Below are positions 33,548 through 45,914 of a stretch of DNA of 64,000 nt, piece by piece; the stretch's first letter is position 1, and each line of letters starts with the position of its first letter. The stretch spans positions 1 through 64,000 of the forward strand of contig JAWZYV010012385.1 in the NCBI GenBank assembly GCA_038373885.1, given 5' to 3'. A model generated the notes under the pieces. That model saw only the letters and a program-made list of their open reading frames with translations, did not search any database and was not told the origin of the DNA. The DNA comes from Cheiracanthium punctorium (taxonomy: Eukaryota; Arthropoda; Arachnida; Araneae; Cheiracanthiidae). The translations under genes were made by a program, and so were the position numbers.

Positions 33548-34941
33548 TTTCTGGTGAATGCTACAAATTTTAGAAAATGTGATAACTCGAAGATGAAAAT
33601 CAAAATACCTTTCTGTTAAAAAATAATTTATGATGTCTTTCTAGATCAAATTATATAATTTGTGATAGTTAAAATTTGCTATTTGTTGTAAAATTAAATT
33701 TTCTATGTTAAATCATTAAAATGTTTTATGCGGTACTTAATTCGCCACAAAATGGTTTTACCTCGTGAAATTAAAACTAGTGATGACGTAAAAGATTCTG
33801 TTCTCAGGCATTCTATACCTAGGAGTTGTTGAGTAAACGCGGTTGGTCTCTAAATGAAGGGTATCCTCAATGAATATCACAGGCGTAGATTTCTATACGT
33901 TCGTGAGGCCGAAGCCCATCCAGTAAATTTTTAGCAGGGGCTAAGCCGTCCCAATAATTTACCATTTGAATTTAATGCAGATTAGATTTTAATAATTGCC
34001 ATTATCACAATATCATTTAATAGTATTCATAATTAATATATGTGTCTGTTTTTTATATATGCATGTCTACGTGCTGTGTGGTTTTGTGTTTGCATGTGCG
34101 CAATACGGGTATATAAGATTTGTTGGTATACACTGGCTTGTAACTAGTTGAGACCTTGCTCCCCCCCCCCCCCCCCCAGGTAATTTTGTAAAACTTGACA
34201 CCTATGGTGAATACTGAAGTTAGAAACGCTACTTCATAATTTCCTATAAACATTATCACTTTACAAAGTATTTTTTCTTGATAATGTAAAAGAGAAGCAG
34301 ATAATTTTTCTGAAAGGAATTCACAACAAATTATAGTATTGGTATATTTTAAAAAAATCCTGTTAATCTGGTACATGAAACTAACTATATCAGAAGTTTT
34401 GTAAAATTTTTAGATGTTTATTCACAAGCTGTAACAGACAGTGTAATAATAAAATTTACGAAACTTAATGAGAATTACTAAACTTAATAAAGTTAGTAAG
34501 AAAAATGTTTATGAAATATTCTTAAAAATAGAAAATTTTGCAGAGTGTGTCCCTCTGAAAATTTTTTCTGCGTAGTTACATGTTTAAGTTTATTTTAATG
34601 TGTGTCAGGACCACCACTAGGAGGTGCAGATCAGTAGCGTAGAGAGTAGACCTGGCGCCCGTTGCACGTTACCATTTTGGCAGCCCCAACCTCCTAATGC
34701 TTGATAAATCTTTGTCTCAGGCACAACTTGGCGCCCTTCTGAGCTGCCAGCGCCATTGTAAACCCCTGCCTTCCCGTGCTGAAGAGAAATGAAAATCAGT
34801 TATTGTTCGTAAGAAGTAACGGAGTACGCAAAGGGAGAGGGTTGTTGGGGGCGTGAAATATTTTATTCTCCCAGTTTGGCTCAGCGATAGAGGTCTCCTT
34901 TCTGTGTACCATAATCGTAGAGTGATTTCGCGAAAGCGAAA
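33548..34941. other. No supported gene
   Basis: Contains a C17 run near 34151-34168 and unclassified repeat-like blocks at about 33885-33965 and 34600-34780 (the latter has CTTGGCGCCC and GGCGCCC motifs). No domain was seen. Confidence 0.45.
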
Positions 34942-35010
34942 TCTATATAAATAAAACGAACTGTAAAATGTCAGCTAGTTTGTCTGTGTTTCGCGTAGCT
35001 TCCAGACGAA
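34942..35010 (+). mobile_element. Possible Helitron 5' end, second type
   Basis: TCTATATAAATAAAACGAAC then GTCAGCTAGTTTGTCTGTG resembles a common arthropod Helitron start (TCTATATATATAAAA...TGTCTG). The other end was not located. Confidence 0.4.
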
Positions 35011-36714
35011 AAGAAAAATAGGATTTGTAAATTTTCCGAGACTAAAATGTGCAACTTTTTCATTTTGGCGAAAAATAAAATGGCTGATATCCGAGTAGAT
35101 GATTCTAGCGCTTGGCGCAATTTAATGGGAGCGTATTTTTAAAAACAAGCTTAAGTTTTATTGAAATACGGCACTGAATTTTAATTTTCAGTGCAGACAT
35201 AATGCAGTTATTCAGGCGATTTTAAACGGTGTATATTCAGAATTTTCACCAAATTAAGTCAATTGATTTAAGTGGGGGGGAATTCCGCAGAGCGCATAGT
35301 CGTCAACCTAGCCGTTCGGAGTTATCCGTGGTTTTCTATTAAATTTCGTATAAATACGTGTTAGGACACCTTAGAAAGACCCCCCCCCCTTATAGGGCAC
35401 ACCCCTTGGCCTAGATCCCTGGAGTAGATTATAGCCCGTCCCGCCATCCAAAAATCTAATCACAATCTTCCACACACACTTTTAAATTCAACTTTATTAT
35501 ACACTATTATTTCCTACCGATAGATGGCCACACTAACCAGTAACTATGGATTCGTTCTAAACGATTTATTTTCTTTCATTTGCTATGTTCGATGAGTAAA
35601 TCAAAAGATCAATCATATAAGTTTCATGTTTGTGTGTGTGTGTATTCACTTATTAAATAAACTTTCCAGCAAATTACAACTAATTTATTTAACATATTTG
35701 TTCCTTAAATAGAAAACTTCGTTTAAATGTGTCATCTCAACTATAAAATTAGTCACATGATCACTTTGTAATGAATTACTATAAGAATACTTAAGAGATG
35801 GCAGCACTAAACAATATCAATATACTGCGTTCCTCGGTTTGGAGTGCGATTTAACTTATTATATTTCTTTTTCTTTTCCTTATTTTTTGAGAATCATTTG
35901 ATAAGCATTAAAGATTTCATATGAACAAAAACAGGTATTCAGCTATTGAATCTGTATTCTGACAGTGAACTGCACACCAAGCCCTGTGCTTCCTAGCTTT
36001 TTGCTACATCTGCGAACCTGCTAAACAAGGAGGGAGAAATCGTGAACCAGTGTCTGGCAAAAATAAGAAATATTATAAAAACAATATACATTATTTATTA
36101 AATCGAGCGTTATAAGAACATAACTAATAGCTTAAAACACCATTATCTGCCAATTATTTTTTAATAAGTTTCATATACGTAGAGTATCTTACGTACGTAG
36201 TAAGATCTTGCGGATGGACACCGGTCTGCGGATCAATTCTTGAAAAATACTGTCTTAGAGCGTTTGTTTTCTAAGCGGAAATCTAGGTTTATATGTATAT
36301 CTCGAATTACTGAATTCCATAATTATTTTTTTAACGATACATGTAAAATCAAACCGGAAGCGGATTAGTGTTGACAAGGATACTGGGCGGTCTTCCATTT
36401 TTGGGGTTACCTTTTCAAGATAGTATTTTCTTAAACCTAAATTCTCTCCTTTGAAGAAAATATTATGAATTTATTATATTTATTATTAAAAAAATGTATT
36501 TTGTATAAATAACATTTTTTTAAAAATTTATATTGCTACACTGTATTCTTGCAAGCATAAATAAATGAAAATTAAGAATTTGGGAAAATTATAAAGTGGT
36601 TGTCTTATTAACTCGTATTATGTCTTTAAAAATACCAGACAGAAATACAGCTGTAGTCAAAAAATCATTTGAAGAAACAAAAATTCGAGTTATTTTATAA
36701 GAAAAGACTGCATA
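35011..36714. other. No supported gene
   Basis: A+T-rich with a C-run at 35380-35390 and a (TG)n near 35630. No domain was recognised. Confidence 0.5.
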
Positions 36715-36850
36715 ATTCAATAGTACATTACGTTACATCAGGAGAAAGCTACGCCAAACTCCATACCGTTAAATTGACAACCTCGCGATAGGCCAAAACC
36801 CTGGACCTTCACACTTCAGCTATCTACCATGTAAAGCGTCGACATCCAAA
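36715..36850 (-). mobile_element. SINE family 2 copy
   Basis: Read on the minus strand it follows the same order as 53440-53690: tRNA-like head, AGGGTTTTGGCCTATCGCGA, TTTAACGGTATGGAGTTTGG, then TCTCCTGATGTAACGTAA. Confidence 0.65.
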
Positions 36851-37044
36851 AATCTATACGGTCCATGGTGGTTGCCGACTCTGTAGGTGTATACGGAAAA
36901 TAATGTATTATACTTTAAAAAGTATTATTATGAAAGATAGAGTAAATTTTCGAAATTATTATTATTGAAAAAACGACAGTAAAGAAGTTTGCAGCACTTG
37001 CTTTCAATCACAAATAAAAATATTTTCGTACGCTACCACAGACT

Positions 37045-37200
37045 ATGGGCGTCGGCAAAAGAGGGGGGGCGGGGAGCATGTGCCTTCTCTAGATTTTTGT
37101 ATCCCAATATTTTCAGCTTTTTTGTTCTTTCACACATGGTAACCATATGTTAAATAAATGCTTGCCCCCTTCCCCTTGAAAAATTTCTGCCGACGCCCAT
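37045..37200. mobile_element. MITE with ATGGGCGTCGGCA ends
   Basis: Perfect 13-bp inverted termini ATGGGCGTCGGCA/TGCCGACGCCCAT around 156 bp, with G-rich and C-rich subterminal tracts. A related CACAG occurs near each side but no exact TSD can be set, so the superfamily is open. Confidence 0.75.
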
Positions 37201-37671
37201 GCACAGTGCATTGAAAAAGGTTACGGCGAACAACAGGATTCGAATGTATAAGTGATAGAGGAATTTGAGCAGAGGCTGTCAAATTGAAAAACATAAGAAG
37301 CATTTCCTCTGGTTCTTAAAAACTAAACAAGCACTTCAACTTAGAATTGTATGAATTATCCGTATATTCTAATCGGATCCGTATATCCTGAATAATCCGA
37401 ATTATCCGTATATGTATGAATTCCGCACGTATATGTCCGTGGCATCTTGTGACTTCAAACTCAAGACAAAAAATTGCTTCCGCACTTCACATGAAGTTCA
37501 AATAGTTCTTGTATGAGTAGAGAATACCACAGACGTTAAACACACTCTTATGGTAAACCTTGTGGATTTCCAACTTTGCAAAAACCTGGCTGCGAGGCTT
37601 CTCTTTGTGTATCCAACGTGGCTTGATAACGAGAATCTCTAAAACAATTCGAAAAACGTAATACATATTTG

Positions 37672-37850
37672 TCATGTTGTCGTGCGGCTGTCCACCTAAC
37701 GGCCTGGAGTTTTGATGAATTTTCTGCAGATGTGACGTGAATAAACTTTAGAGCACCTTAGACATTCGTCTGCTCAACCTCCTCATCCTCAGACAGATAG
37801 CCCTCGAGTAGCTTTACCTTTACCCACAAAAACAAAAATACCGTAGACTC
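37672..37850 (+). mobile_element. SINE family 2 copy
   Basis: GGCTGTCCACCTAACGGCCT, GGAGTTTTGATGAATTTTCT, GCAGATGTGACGTGAATA and a tail CTTTACCCACAAAAACAAAAA match the forward copy at 53440. The 5' tRNA-like part is poorly kept. Confidence 0.62.
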
Positions 37851-38511
37851 AGAATTACAAGGAAGTGAAGCGGCATTACACAGTTATGGAGAAATGCGTA
37901 TTGTCAAAAAGTATCAGGATTCAAACTGTTTTCCATTCTATCCTACAGATGGCAGCAGCGAAAGAGCTTTTCTTATTTACTTTTGATTAATTTGTTGCAG
38001 CAAGTTAAACAACTTGCAAATGATAAAGTTATATTTTTAAATCCTTCTTCTAATCTAAAAAAGAAATCTGAAAATCTTTAAATTGACTGAAATTATTGCA
38101 TACTTGAATTGACTGACTGAATGAACTTAATTTATATATGTAGAAGTAGATCCCATGAAACTACAAGAAATGGCTGCAATTAGATACGTGACACAAAAAA
38201 GGAATTATACTAAGTTTTCAAGGCTTTGTAAATTAAATGTACAAAGTTTTAAATTTGGGATTTCTATACGTGTCTTACAACAACGGATAGTACACGGCTA
38301 ACAAGTCAATATCAGCCGTCCAATTTTTTTTCTTTTTTTTTTTTTTTTTTTTTTTTTCTAATTAAGGCGATCACAATAAAAATATATTAGAAAAGCAACC
38401 TCGCATTTTTAGAGGTAAAATTCAATTTTTGTCAATGAATTAACTTAGAAAAAAAAATAACAAACAAATTCACAGCAAACTGCACAATTTCTGCAACAAA
38501 CAAATTCACAT
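37851..38511. other. No gene seen; ~30-T run
   Basis: A+T-rich; T-rich tract at 38327-38357. The sequence just before 38512 may belong to the Helitron but is too decayed to read. Confidence 0.5.
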
Positions 38512-40632
38512 GATGAAGTAAGCAACTTTGAACACGGACGTTGCGTAAGCAGTAATGAACCCTTTGGGGGAATATTTTCCCTTTTTATTCATGAACGATA
38601 TCCCCCTGTGCAGTCCATTTAGAAAATGGATAACGAGTTTATTTTACAAGTGAAACAGCTACTCAAGAAGCTCATGCACCTAAAGATACTACACCAACAA
38701 CAATTTCTAAGTTATATCAAGATAACAGATTTGTTATATCACTAAATACCTTCTTATTACACATGGAACAATAAGAAATTGAGTAGAAGAAAGAAAGGAA
38801 GTAATAGTTCTAGGTTATCCAGATGTCAAATTAGACAATGCTTTAGATAGAGTTTATACTGTTAATTCGAATGAAAGTGAATGTTTTTTTCTTAAGAATG
38901 TTGTTACATGAAGTTAAAGGTCCCAGAAGTTTGGAAGATCTTAGAACAATTGATTGTGTTATTTGCCACGCCAGAGAGACATCTTACAAATACGGACTCC
39001 TCGAAAATGGTCAATCAGTTTGATGCTACCTCAGCAGAAGCAGCTGTATGCCGATTGGCAAAGCACCCCAGAAATTTATTTTCTATTCTGCCCCAAACCT
39101 GTTCAGAGCCCTGCAAAATTATGAAGCAAATATAAAGAAGATTTAGCAAAGGATTTTAAGCATCAACACCAGCTCGCAAACCCTGATTTAGAAGTAATTT
39201 ATTCAGACGAAATATGAAACCTAGCTTTAATTGTAATAGATAACAAAATTGTATTAATGGATGGACACCAATAACTTCATATGGTTACTCACAAACCACT
39301 TGTATAGAATTTTCACTGTAGTCTGCGAGAAGACAATTCTCACAGTAACATTTTCTTGAAAATGAGCCACAAATGTTATTTGATCAACAGATCGCTTATC
39401 TTACTGTTCTTAAAAATGTATCTCAGCAGAATACTGGTATTTACATTTTAGATGCTCCTGATGGTATAGGAAAAACGTTTATGTTGAACTTGTTATTGCC
39501 CAATGTACGCAAAGAAAATTAAATTACTATAACAGTTGCTTCTTCCGGCATAGCTGCTTCATTGTTACCTGGAGGTCAAGCAGCATACCTGTATTCTGCA
39601 TTCAAACTTCCTTTAGACGTAGCAATAAATGATGAACCTATTTTAAAAATTAGCGAAAATTATGGCATGGAAGAGATTTTAAAAAGATGTCACTTGATAG
39701 TCTGGGATGAATGTACAATGGCCCATAAAAAAGCATTTGAAGCTCTTAACAGAATTTCCCGAACACCAAAACATTAATGGGTGGTATAACTGTTCTATCT
39801 GTGTAAAGAATTTTCCTGGATGTGTGAAAAAGCAATACATGAACCAATAAATTTTACTTTTAATACTATCAGCGAAAAGCTGCTTCCAGGAAATCCTACA
39901 ACTTACAAATCCACACAGAGCCTTATTATCGCATGGGCAAATCGGGACTTTGCCCAGGGCCCCCGGCTCGAAAGGGCCCCCAATATCAAATGTTGTTCTG
40001 AAATATTCTTTTTTATATCAACATTTTATGAAAAATGAAACAAATTTCATAGATGGGGGCCCCCAAATTCATCAATGCCCTGTTGGTCATAATCGGGCTC
40101 TGAATCCACAGATACAGTTTTGATAGCGAATGAAGTCGTGAATTACCCAACAGATATTCCCAATTCTTTAGAATTTCCTGGACTGCCTTCTCACAGACTA
40201 TACAGTTAAAAGTTGGAGCAACGATAATCCTTCTCCAAAACTTAGATCAGCCAAAGCACAGTAATGGCACCAGATTGATAATAAAAGCTTTGCATCCTCA
40301 TTTCATTGAAGCGCAAGTAGAAACTGGCTGTAGGAAAGATGAAGATACTTTAATTCCTGGAATGCTAATAATTACTTCAGAAATGACGTTTTAATTTAAA
40401 CGCTTGCAATTTTCAATTAGATTGTTTTGAAATGTCCATAAACAAATCCCTGAGAACAACATTAAAAATTTTAGGGGCCTATAGTTAAAAGAAGACTGTT
40501 TTTCTCATGGTCAGTTATATGTCTGATGTTCGCAAGTAGGAATTGCCAGAAATGTGTATCAATACTCTCCCTCAGAAACAGCGCGATTTTATTTTTTCAA
40601 TTTTATGTTATCCATGTAATCAGCACGTGCAG
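38512..40632 (+). pseudogene. Helitron Rep/helicase gene, 5'-truncated and broken
   Basis: Family-like sequence can be followed through many frameshifts. In order: DEVSNFEHGRCVSSNEPF at 38512-38565 (downstream part of Rep); DTPTTISKLYQ near 38677; GYPDVKLDNALDRVYTV near 38815; FFLRMLLHEVKGPRSLEDL near 38885 across one shift; then the Pif1-like helicase with Walker A DAPDGIGKTF (39450-39479), SSGIAASLLPGGQAA and Walker B WDECTM (39703-39720). After a MITE at 39916-40102 it resumes with VVNYPTD..NSLEFPGLP, GTRLIIKALHP, INKS and HGQLYMSD. The HUH nuclease core is missing. A TIR transposon interrupts at 40633, and any 3' remainder would begin at 43053. Confidence 0.88.
39916..40102. mobile_element. 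187-bp hAT-like MITE inside the Helitron helicase, exact TSD
   Basis: Ends CAGAGCC(T)TATTAT and inverse CAGAGCCCGATTAT, with G/C-rich subterminal blocks (TTTGCCCAGGGCCCCCGG; GGGGGCCCCCAAATTC). AATCCACA is duplicated exactly at 39908-39915 and 40103-40110. Helicase-like sequence ends at the left TSD (TYKST) and resumes directly after the right one, so the insertion point is unambiguous. Confidence 0.93.
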
Positions 40633-43044
40633 TAGGGTGGAGTGAAAATGGCGAGAAATTTTTTTTTTTATATTTTAATATTGCCTGACACAACAAATGG
40701 TGCTGTATGGCAAAAAAGTCACAGAAAAAAAAATTCTAGTCCATTCACTGATTGTCTTCAGGTTCCACACTGGACTCAAAGAAAGGAATGTTAACGTAAA
40801 AAGTAAAAAAAAATCAATTTTTTAAAATTTAATTTTAATGTTTACAATAACTTTATTTTCTGACTCAAAAACAGTTCTAACTACTAAAAAGAAACAGTAC
40901 GGCAATGTTTTATTGCCGTTAACAAAACAAAACAAAAAAAGAAAGAAAGAAAGAAAGAAAGAAAGATGAAAAAAAAAAATCACTGACTTGCAACCAAGCG
41001 TCATAAGTTTTGGATACATAGTTATTAAATATTTACATATTACTTCATTTTTTTAGACAATATGTCGAAAGCACACTAATACAGAAAAGGAAATGATACC
41101 AAATTTACCTTTCGAGTGTTATTGACTAATAAAACACTTCAAAAGATTGTCCCTGTGAATCATCTGAAAATACTTCTCTGCTTCGAAATTTATATTTAGG
41201 TCAAATTGGCATATTTTCCCCTTCCAGTCAGTTTTTCTTGCTTTCAATATTCTTCTTAGGTCAAATTCTCGAATATGTGATCATTAATCAAACAGCATTG
41301 CCAACAGAAAATTTTCAGAATGAGCAAAATAAGAGAATAACTTCATGAATAAGCTCTGAATAACTTCATGAATGATTCACTTAAAATCTTCTGGGAAGAA
41401 TGAACTTCTTTTCATCATTCTGTGCTTCATGAGTAGCTCCTGGGATTTTCTTTATTTCAAACCAGGATGGCACGTACACTTTCATCACGTAGTCTACTAG
41501 GAGTTTAAAGCATTCTTTTGGTTCGGCAGTCGACATGTACAGGCGCAGTATTCAGTTTGCTGTAGTGAGTCAGCTTGAATGAGACATCCTTTCTGGACTT
41601 CTGTTTCCCAAATCTGGATGGCACTGTCCCGAGCATACTCATCTAGGAATATCGAAGAGGTACTTTTGGTCTGTACTTAGGCCTTTTATGAATTTTAGGC
41701 AGAGCAACATGAATAGAAAGAAAATTTGTCACAGCAAACGTTTCATACGTTTCCAGAAATTTTCCTATTGTTCCAGAAAACTGGTGTGGCCCAGATGTCT
41801 TTCCGTCAATCTTATGGAAAAGGTGGCGAAGAGGCAGTTCATTAGTATGCTATAAGCTTACAAACCAGTGCAATTTATGGCCAACAAAGATTTCAAACTG
41901 TCTAACTATGCCATTTTTCTTCCCATTGCTTACTTTCGGTGCATCTCACCCAATGGCAACAAAATCCTAAAATGCAATCTCTTTCTGTGTAACAAAGTTG
42001 ATGATGCTGCAGGTAATATCAGTACTAGAGCCTGAATGCGGAGTCACATGTCCTATGTGAACAGAACCAGGTTCTGACAACATAACAATATGCTCTTCCA
42101 CAGATACAGTAGTATATAAAGAGCTTCACTTCTTACATAATAGTTGTGTCCTTTCTTCCATCGAAGTATATGGTGTACAAAGACTGCTACTTGTATAGAA
42201 TTAAGTTGTGATCGTATCTTTCATTATAATTTTTTAATAAGGGGAATTACTTCTTTGTGACTTACCACAGGCAAGAAGGCTTTCCTCCAAATTCTTTCAA
42301 CGTCCTAAGAAATAATTTTGATGATCTCTTTTACTAAAGGATCCTTTTTGTTTCCCTTATTCCACAGTATATCATTTTTTTTTATTAAGAAATGCTTCAT
42401 TAAATCAGAATACGTTGGTGGTAACACTGTCTCTTTCAATAGTACTAGAATTCCAAAAACACTACAAAACGTTTCACTTCTAGTTGTGGTCATATTTAAA
42501 TTCAAAACTCCGTATTATTTTTTAGTCAAATATAAATCAAAATTAATAAAACGTATTGCTTCAATCTTACAAAGGAGAAACAAGTGGTTGAAACAAAGGC
42601 AATATCAAAAACGAATCATTCCACACAATAAAAGTGACGTGCCTTATTAGGTTATGATATAATAGTTAGAATAGAACACGCGCTGCCATCTAGTAGATTT
42701 TAGAGTATAATTTGCTTTTTTTATGTACAAAAAGCCATTTCTGGATCTGATATCTGGCAGTAACGTTTCAATAAAACAATTTATTAATGAGAAAGAAATT
42801 CATTAATATTATTTTATAAATTAAAGAATTATTTAGTAAAATATAAAGTTAAAAAAATATTGTTTACATAAAAATCATTAAAAACTTGAAAAAAAGCCAA
42901 TATAAACATTCACTTGAGGTGTGGAACCTCAAGATGTCAACATTTTAAGCTGAAATTTGGAGACAATTGGTTTCAGCTAGTTTGACACCATATAATGACT
43001 CAGGCAATGTGAATTTCGAAAAAAAGTTTTTTCGATCCACCCTA
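40633..43044 (-). mobile_element. 2.4 kb TIR transposon of unclear superfamily, exact 8-bp TSD
   Basis: Ends TAGGGTGGAGTGAAAA and inverse TAGGGTGGATCGAAAA extend as imperfect inverted repeats for roughly 150 bp (shared ATTGCCTGA, ATGGTG, AGGTTCCACAC). ACGTGCAG is duplicated exactly outside (40625-40632 and 43045-43052). The minus strand holds a decayed protein gene. The 8-bp TSD would suit hAT or a few other superfamilies, but the TAGGGTGG ends are not typical hAT. It lies directly after the readable Helitron, most likely inserted in its 3' part. Confidence 0.88.
41280..42505 (-). pseudogene. Decayed transposase-like gene of the 2.4 kb element
   Basis: From memory this resembles a widespread uncharacterised protein family of arthropods and cnidarians. 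The first recognisable block (42505-42305) includes ETVLPPTYSDLMKHFL. Then, across shifts and stops, GHVTPHSGSSTDIT near 42050, VRQFEIFVGHKLHWFVSL and HTNELPLRHLFHKIDGKTSG near 41880-41800, PHQFSGTIGK, and finally SYFAHSENFLLAMLFD near 41330-41285. The conserved N-E-L-P-L-R-H and G-K-T-(S/T)-G-P strings are intact. Several stops make it nonfunctional. I cannot place a DDE triad with confidence. Confidence 0.68.
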
Positions 43045-43052
43045 ACGTGCAG

Positions 43053-44725
43053 CCTGTAACGTATTTGTGTACATTTTCTTTATTTTTTTTTACATAATAG
43101 GCATATGTGCAGGCAGTGGTGTAGGCTGTTGCATTCACGTCTATATTTATAATTATTTTATGTTTTTGTTTTTTAACATAATGGACGCTGACTTGAAAGA
43201 TGGCCCAGTCCAGAAGTATTCCTGAATAAAATCTTTCATAAGGCTTTTCTTAGTTAGATTTATCAAAAAACAAAACAAATGTGGATATTAAGCACCATTT
43301 TTAACGTGGTGGATGCAAAAACTTGCTATGCATGTTGTGTGGTGTGTTGCGAAGCAGAATCCTCGTCTCGCACCTTGGAAACTAATGTTTTTAACGAACA
43401 GTGTCACTGTTTTCTTAACATCAGGCCAATCGCTTCACGCATTTTCTGCTTTCTTCAGCAAGTTATGACCAATGTCTTTTCCTGAAAATATATATTACAG
43501 AAGGAACGTAGGAGGGAGGAAATTCCTTCTGACGGCAGACAAGGTGAAATGAAATAGACAGATGGGAAGGGGACCATGCTCCCCCCCCCACACACCCTCC
43601 GCTTCTATGTTCGCGCCACACATACATTTTCTGTGCGCTAGTTTCCGGAAGATTGGTTATTTTACCGACGACTGGACTTTAATTGTTTTATATTAGCTCG
43701 GTAGGTATTAGTGATAAGTGTCAATTAGAACACAGAAAAGTAGCCGTGTCCAATTCCCGGTAAACTCTATACACTATCAGGTATCCTTCTCTCTTTTTTT
43801 TTTTCGTTGCAGCGGGAAGTCCCATGTTATTCTTTTTATCACTGAATTGGGGGGTTCACATTCCTTCCATTTACAGTCAATATTTAAGGTCAACGGCCAT
43901 TTCTCCTCCACTGCACGTTCAATGCCGGGCTACGCTGCTAGTATCACATAAATGCTATCACTATTTCATCACAACCTGTGCTTTATTCCCAGTAAATTTT
44001 TTTTAGATCCCTAGTGAAATTCCACTACTTCCTTTTACAATTGTTACTTTTATTATATAACTATTACATTAACTGTGTTTATGTATTTTCTGAAATCATA
44101 TTTTGAATAAAAGGACATTAAAAGTAATCTAAAAGGAATTTAAAACTATTCAGATAGATTAAACATCGATATGTTTTAACTCTTAGAAAAAGATAAATAT
44201 CCAAATTCTATTTGTAAAATTCAGTAAATTTACTTATATATCTAGTAACAAAAAATTTCAAGACTATCAAACGTATAAGATTTAAATGCAGTCTTTTTAT
44301 CTCATTCGGCGTCAGAAGACATACAAAAAGAAGCATTTCCTTCTTTATCTTTTATATATTTTTTTCTCTCCACCACACCAATGCAAAGATCTGGAAGATA
44401 ATTAAAGAAACACACTCGGAGAGCCAAAGTGATAAAAAAGAAAAAAAAAACAACATTTCTTCCTTCCTCCTTACAATACATACAAAAGTACCGAGAAAGT
44501 TCTCGTACAACAACATCAGGCACAGGATTAGGAGGGGATAAAACCTGCTTACTGAGGGATTGGAATCGATATCACTATGAAGGTAAATAAAATTCCTTTA
44601 ATGGAAATTGTACCATGTTAAACACAGTAAGGAACTTAACGTAATTCTTGCTACTCAAGTTTTAAGTATACACAGTAATGTATTTCGATTGCATATACTA
44701 GAAAATAAGAAGGAGTATGTCTATA
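43053..44725. other. No supported gene
   Basis: May begin with the 3' remainder of the Helitron. A strong acceptor-like tract (TTTTTTTTTTTCGTTGCAG) ends near 43812 and opens a short frame, but no domain or partner exon supports a gene. C run near 43580. Confidence 0.45.
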
Positions 44726-44850
44726 TCCTACTAGTACTATAAATGTCAATGTTTGTATGTATGCTTATTGCTCTTTCACGCTGAAACGGTTTGACGGATT
44801 TGGATGAAATTTGGAATAAAGACAGTTTTAAAGTCCTGGATTAACATGCA
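44726..44850 (+). mobile_element. Helitron-type terminal repeat, copy 2
   Basis: TCCTACTAGTACTATAAATG, TTTGTATGTATGC, CTCTTTCACGCTGAAACGG and GGATTTGGATGAAATTTGG follow the pattern of the copies at 33547 and 63770, more diverged. An A run follows near 44870. Confidence 0.5.
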
Positions 44851-44879
44851 GGCTACTTTTTATCGCGCGAAAAAAAAAA

Positions 44880-45279
44880 AAAAAAAAACCTATAATATAC
44901 AAAAAAAAAACTATATTTTATCCCCAAAAATAAAAGAATACAATTGAGTTTTTATTTTACATAGCAGACCACAGAGGGTGCAAACTTATAGAATATGCAG
45001 TTTTTAATAAATAAATTCATTTTATCATCAGCTACGCCTGAATAAAAATACATCTGAATAAGTTTTTCCTTCTGACGTGGATTTATACGCTGACATTGCA
45101 CCAAGCACCCAAATCCGAAATACATGTCACACAAACAAATAAAAAAAAATGTTTTTGAAACTTTCATTCAGTTCGAATTGTGCATTTTTCTGCTCATCAT
45201 TTTCCATATATTATTTCTATTGCATTACATCCAGAAAAAGGATGTTAGAAATGTCAATTTTAATTTTGATAATCACACT
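44880..45279. other. No gene seen
   Basis: A+T-rich sequence; the 71-codon minus frame has no domain. Confidence 0.5.
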
Positions 45280-45500
45280 CTTGAATTGTGATACACTTTC
45301 CAACTTAATGGAATAAGGAAAGAAAATAGGAAAGACGCATGGATTATGATACGCTTTTAATATATAGCACTTTAGTGGGTATTTAAAATCTGAAAGCGGC
45401 CAGTTTGATAACGGCCAATATATGTAGAAGGTCTTCAGAATTAATATAGGACGAAAATAATTTGTAACTTTTGGTAAGTTTTTATCACTAAACCATCTTA
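45280..45500 (+). repeat. Dispersed repeat E, copy 1
   Basis: TGATACACTTTCCAACTTAA, TGGAATAAGGAA, TTATGATACGCTTTTAAT and ATAGCA(C/T)TTTAG recur in order at 49360-49500, directly downstream of the endonuclease-motif repeats. This copy may be a fragment of the same larger element. Confidence 0.72.
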
Positions 45501-45520
45501 TTTTTATATCCAGGGGCGGC

Positions 45521-45664
45521 CCGACACGGTAAGCAAGGTAAGCATTACATCGGGACGTCGGTTTCCAAGGTTGCGTCATTTCGAACTCAAAAACTAAGTA
45601 GAGCATAATATGGGCGCCTCTTTTACGTTAGCAGGGGGTGCCACTTACCCTAGGGCCACCCCTG
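45521..45664. mobile_element. hAT-type MITE, 144 bp
   Basis: CAGGGGCGGCCC and inverse CAGGGGTGGCCC ends resemble the large hAT at 3905. Possible TSDs TTTATATC and TTTGTAAC agree only in part, indicating age or mutation. Confidence 0.75.
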
Positions 45665-45669
45665 TTTGT

Positions 45670-45880
45670 AACCATCTTAATTTTAAATTCCATTCAGAAT
45701 CTGAGAGATTACAGTGTCAAGGAAGCCGGTGAGAAACAGGATTCTCTCCGAGCAGGATTTATTAAGATGACGAACCAACTGGTCTTCGGAGGCGGTATAT
45801 ATATATATATAATAGTAAATGCTAAACTTGCGAATCAAGGAATCATTCTACAGCAGTTTCGTAGTATAAATACACAATGA

Positions 45881-45914
<34 letters not shown>

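Noticed and set aside
43790..43951. Host exon after a strong acceptor-like tract
   Set aside because: Short frame, no domain, and no matching donor or second exon could be found.
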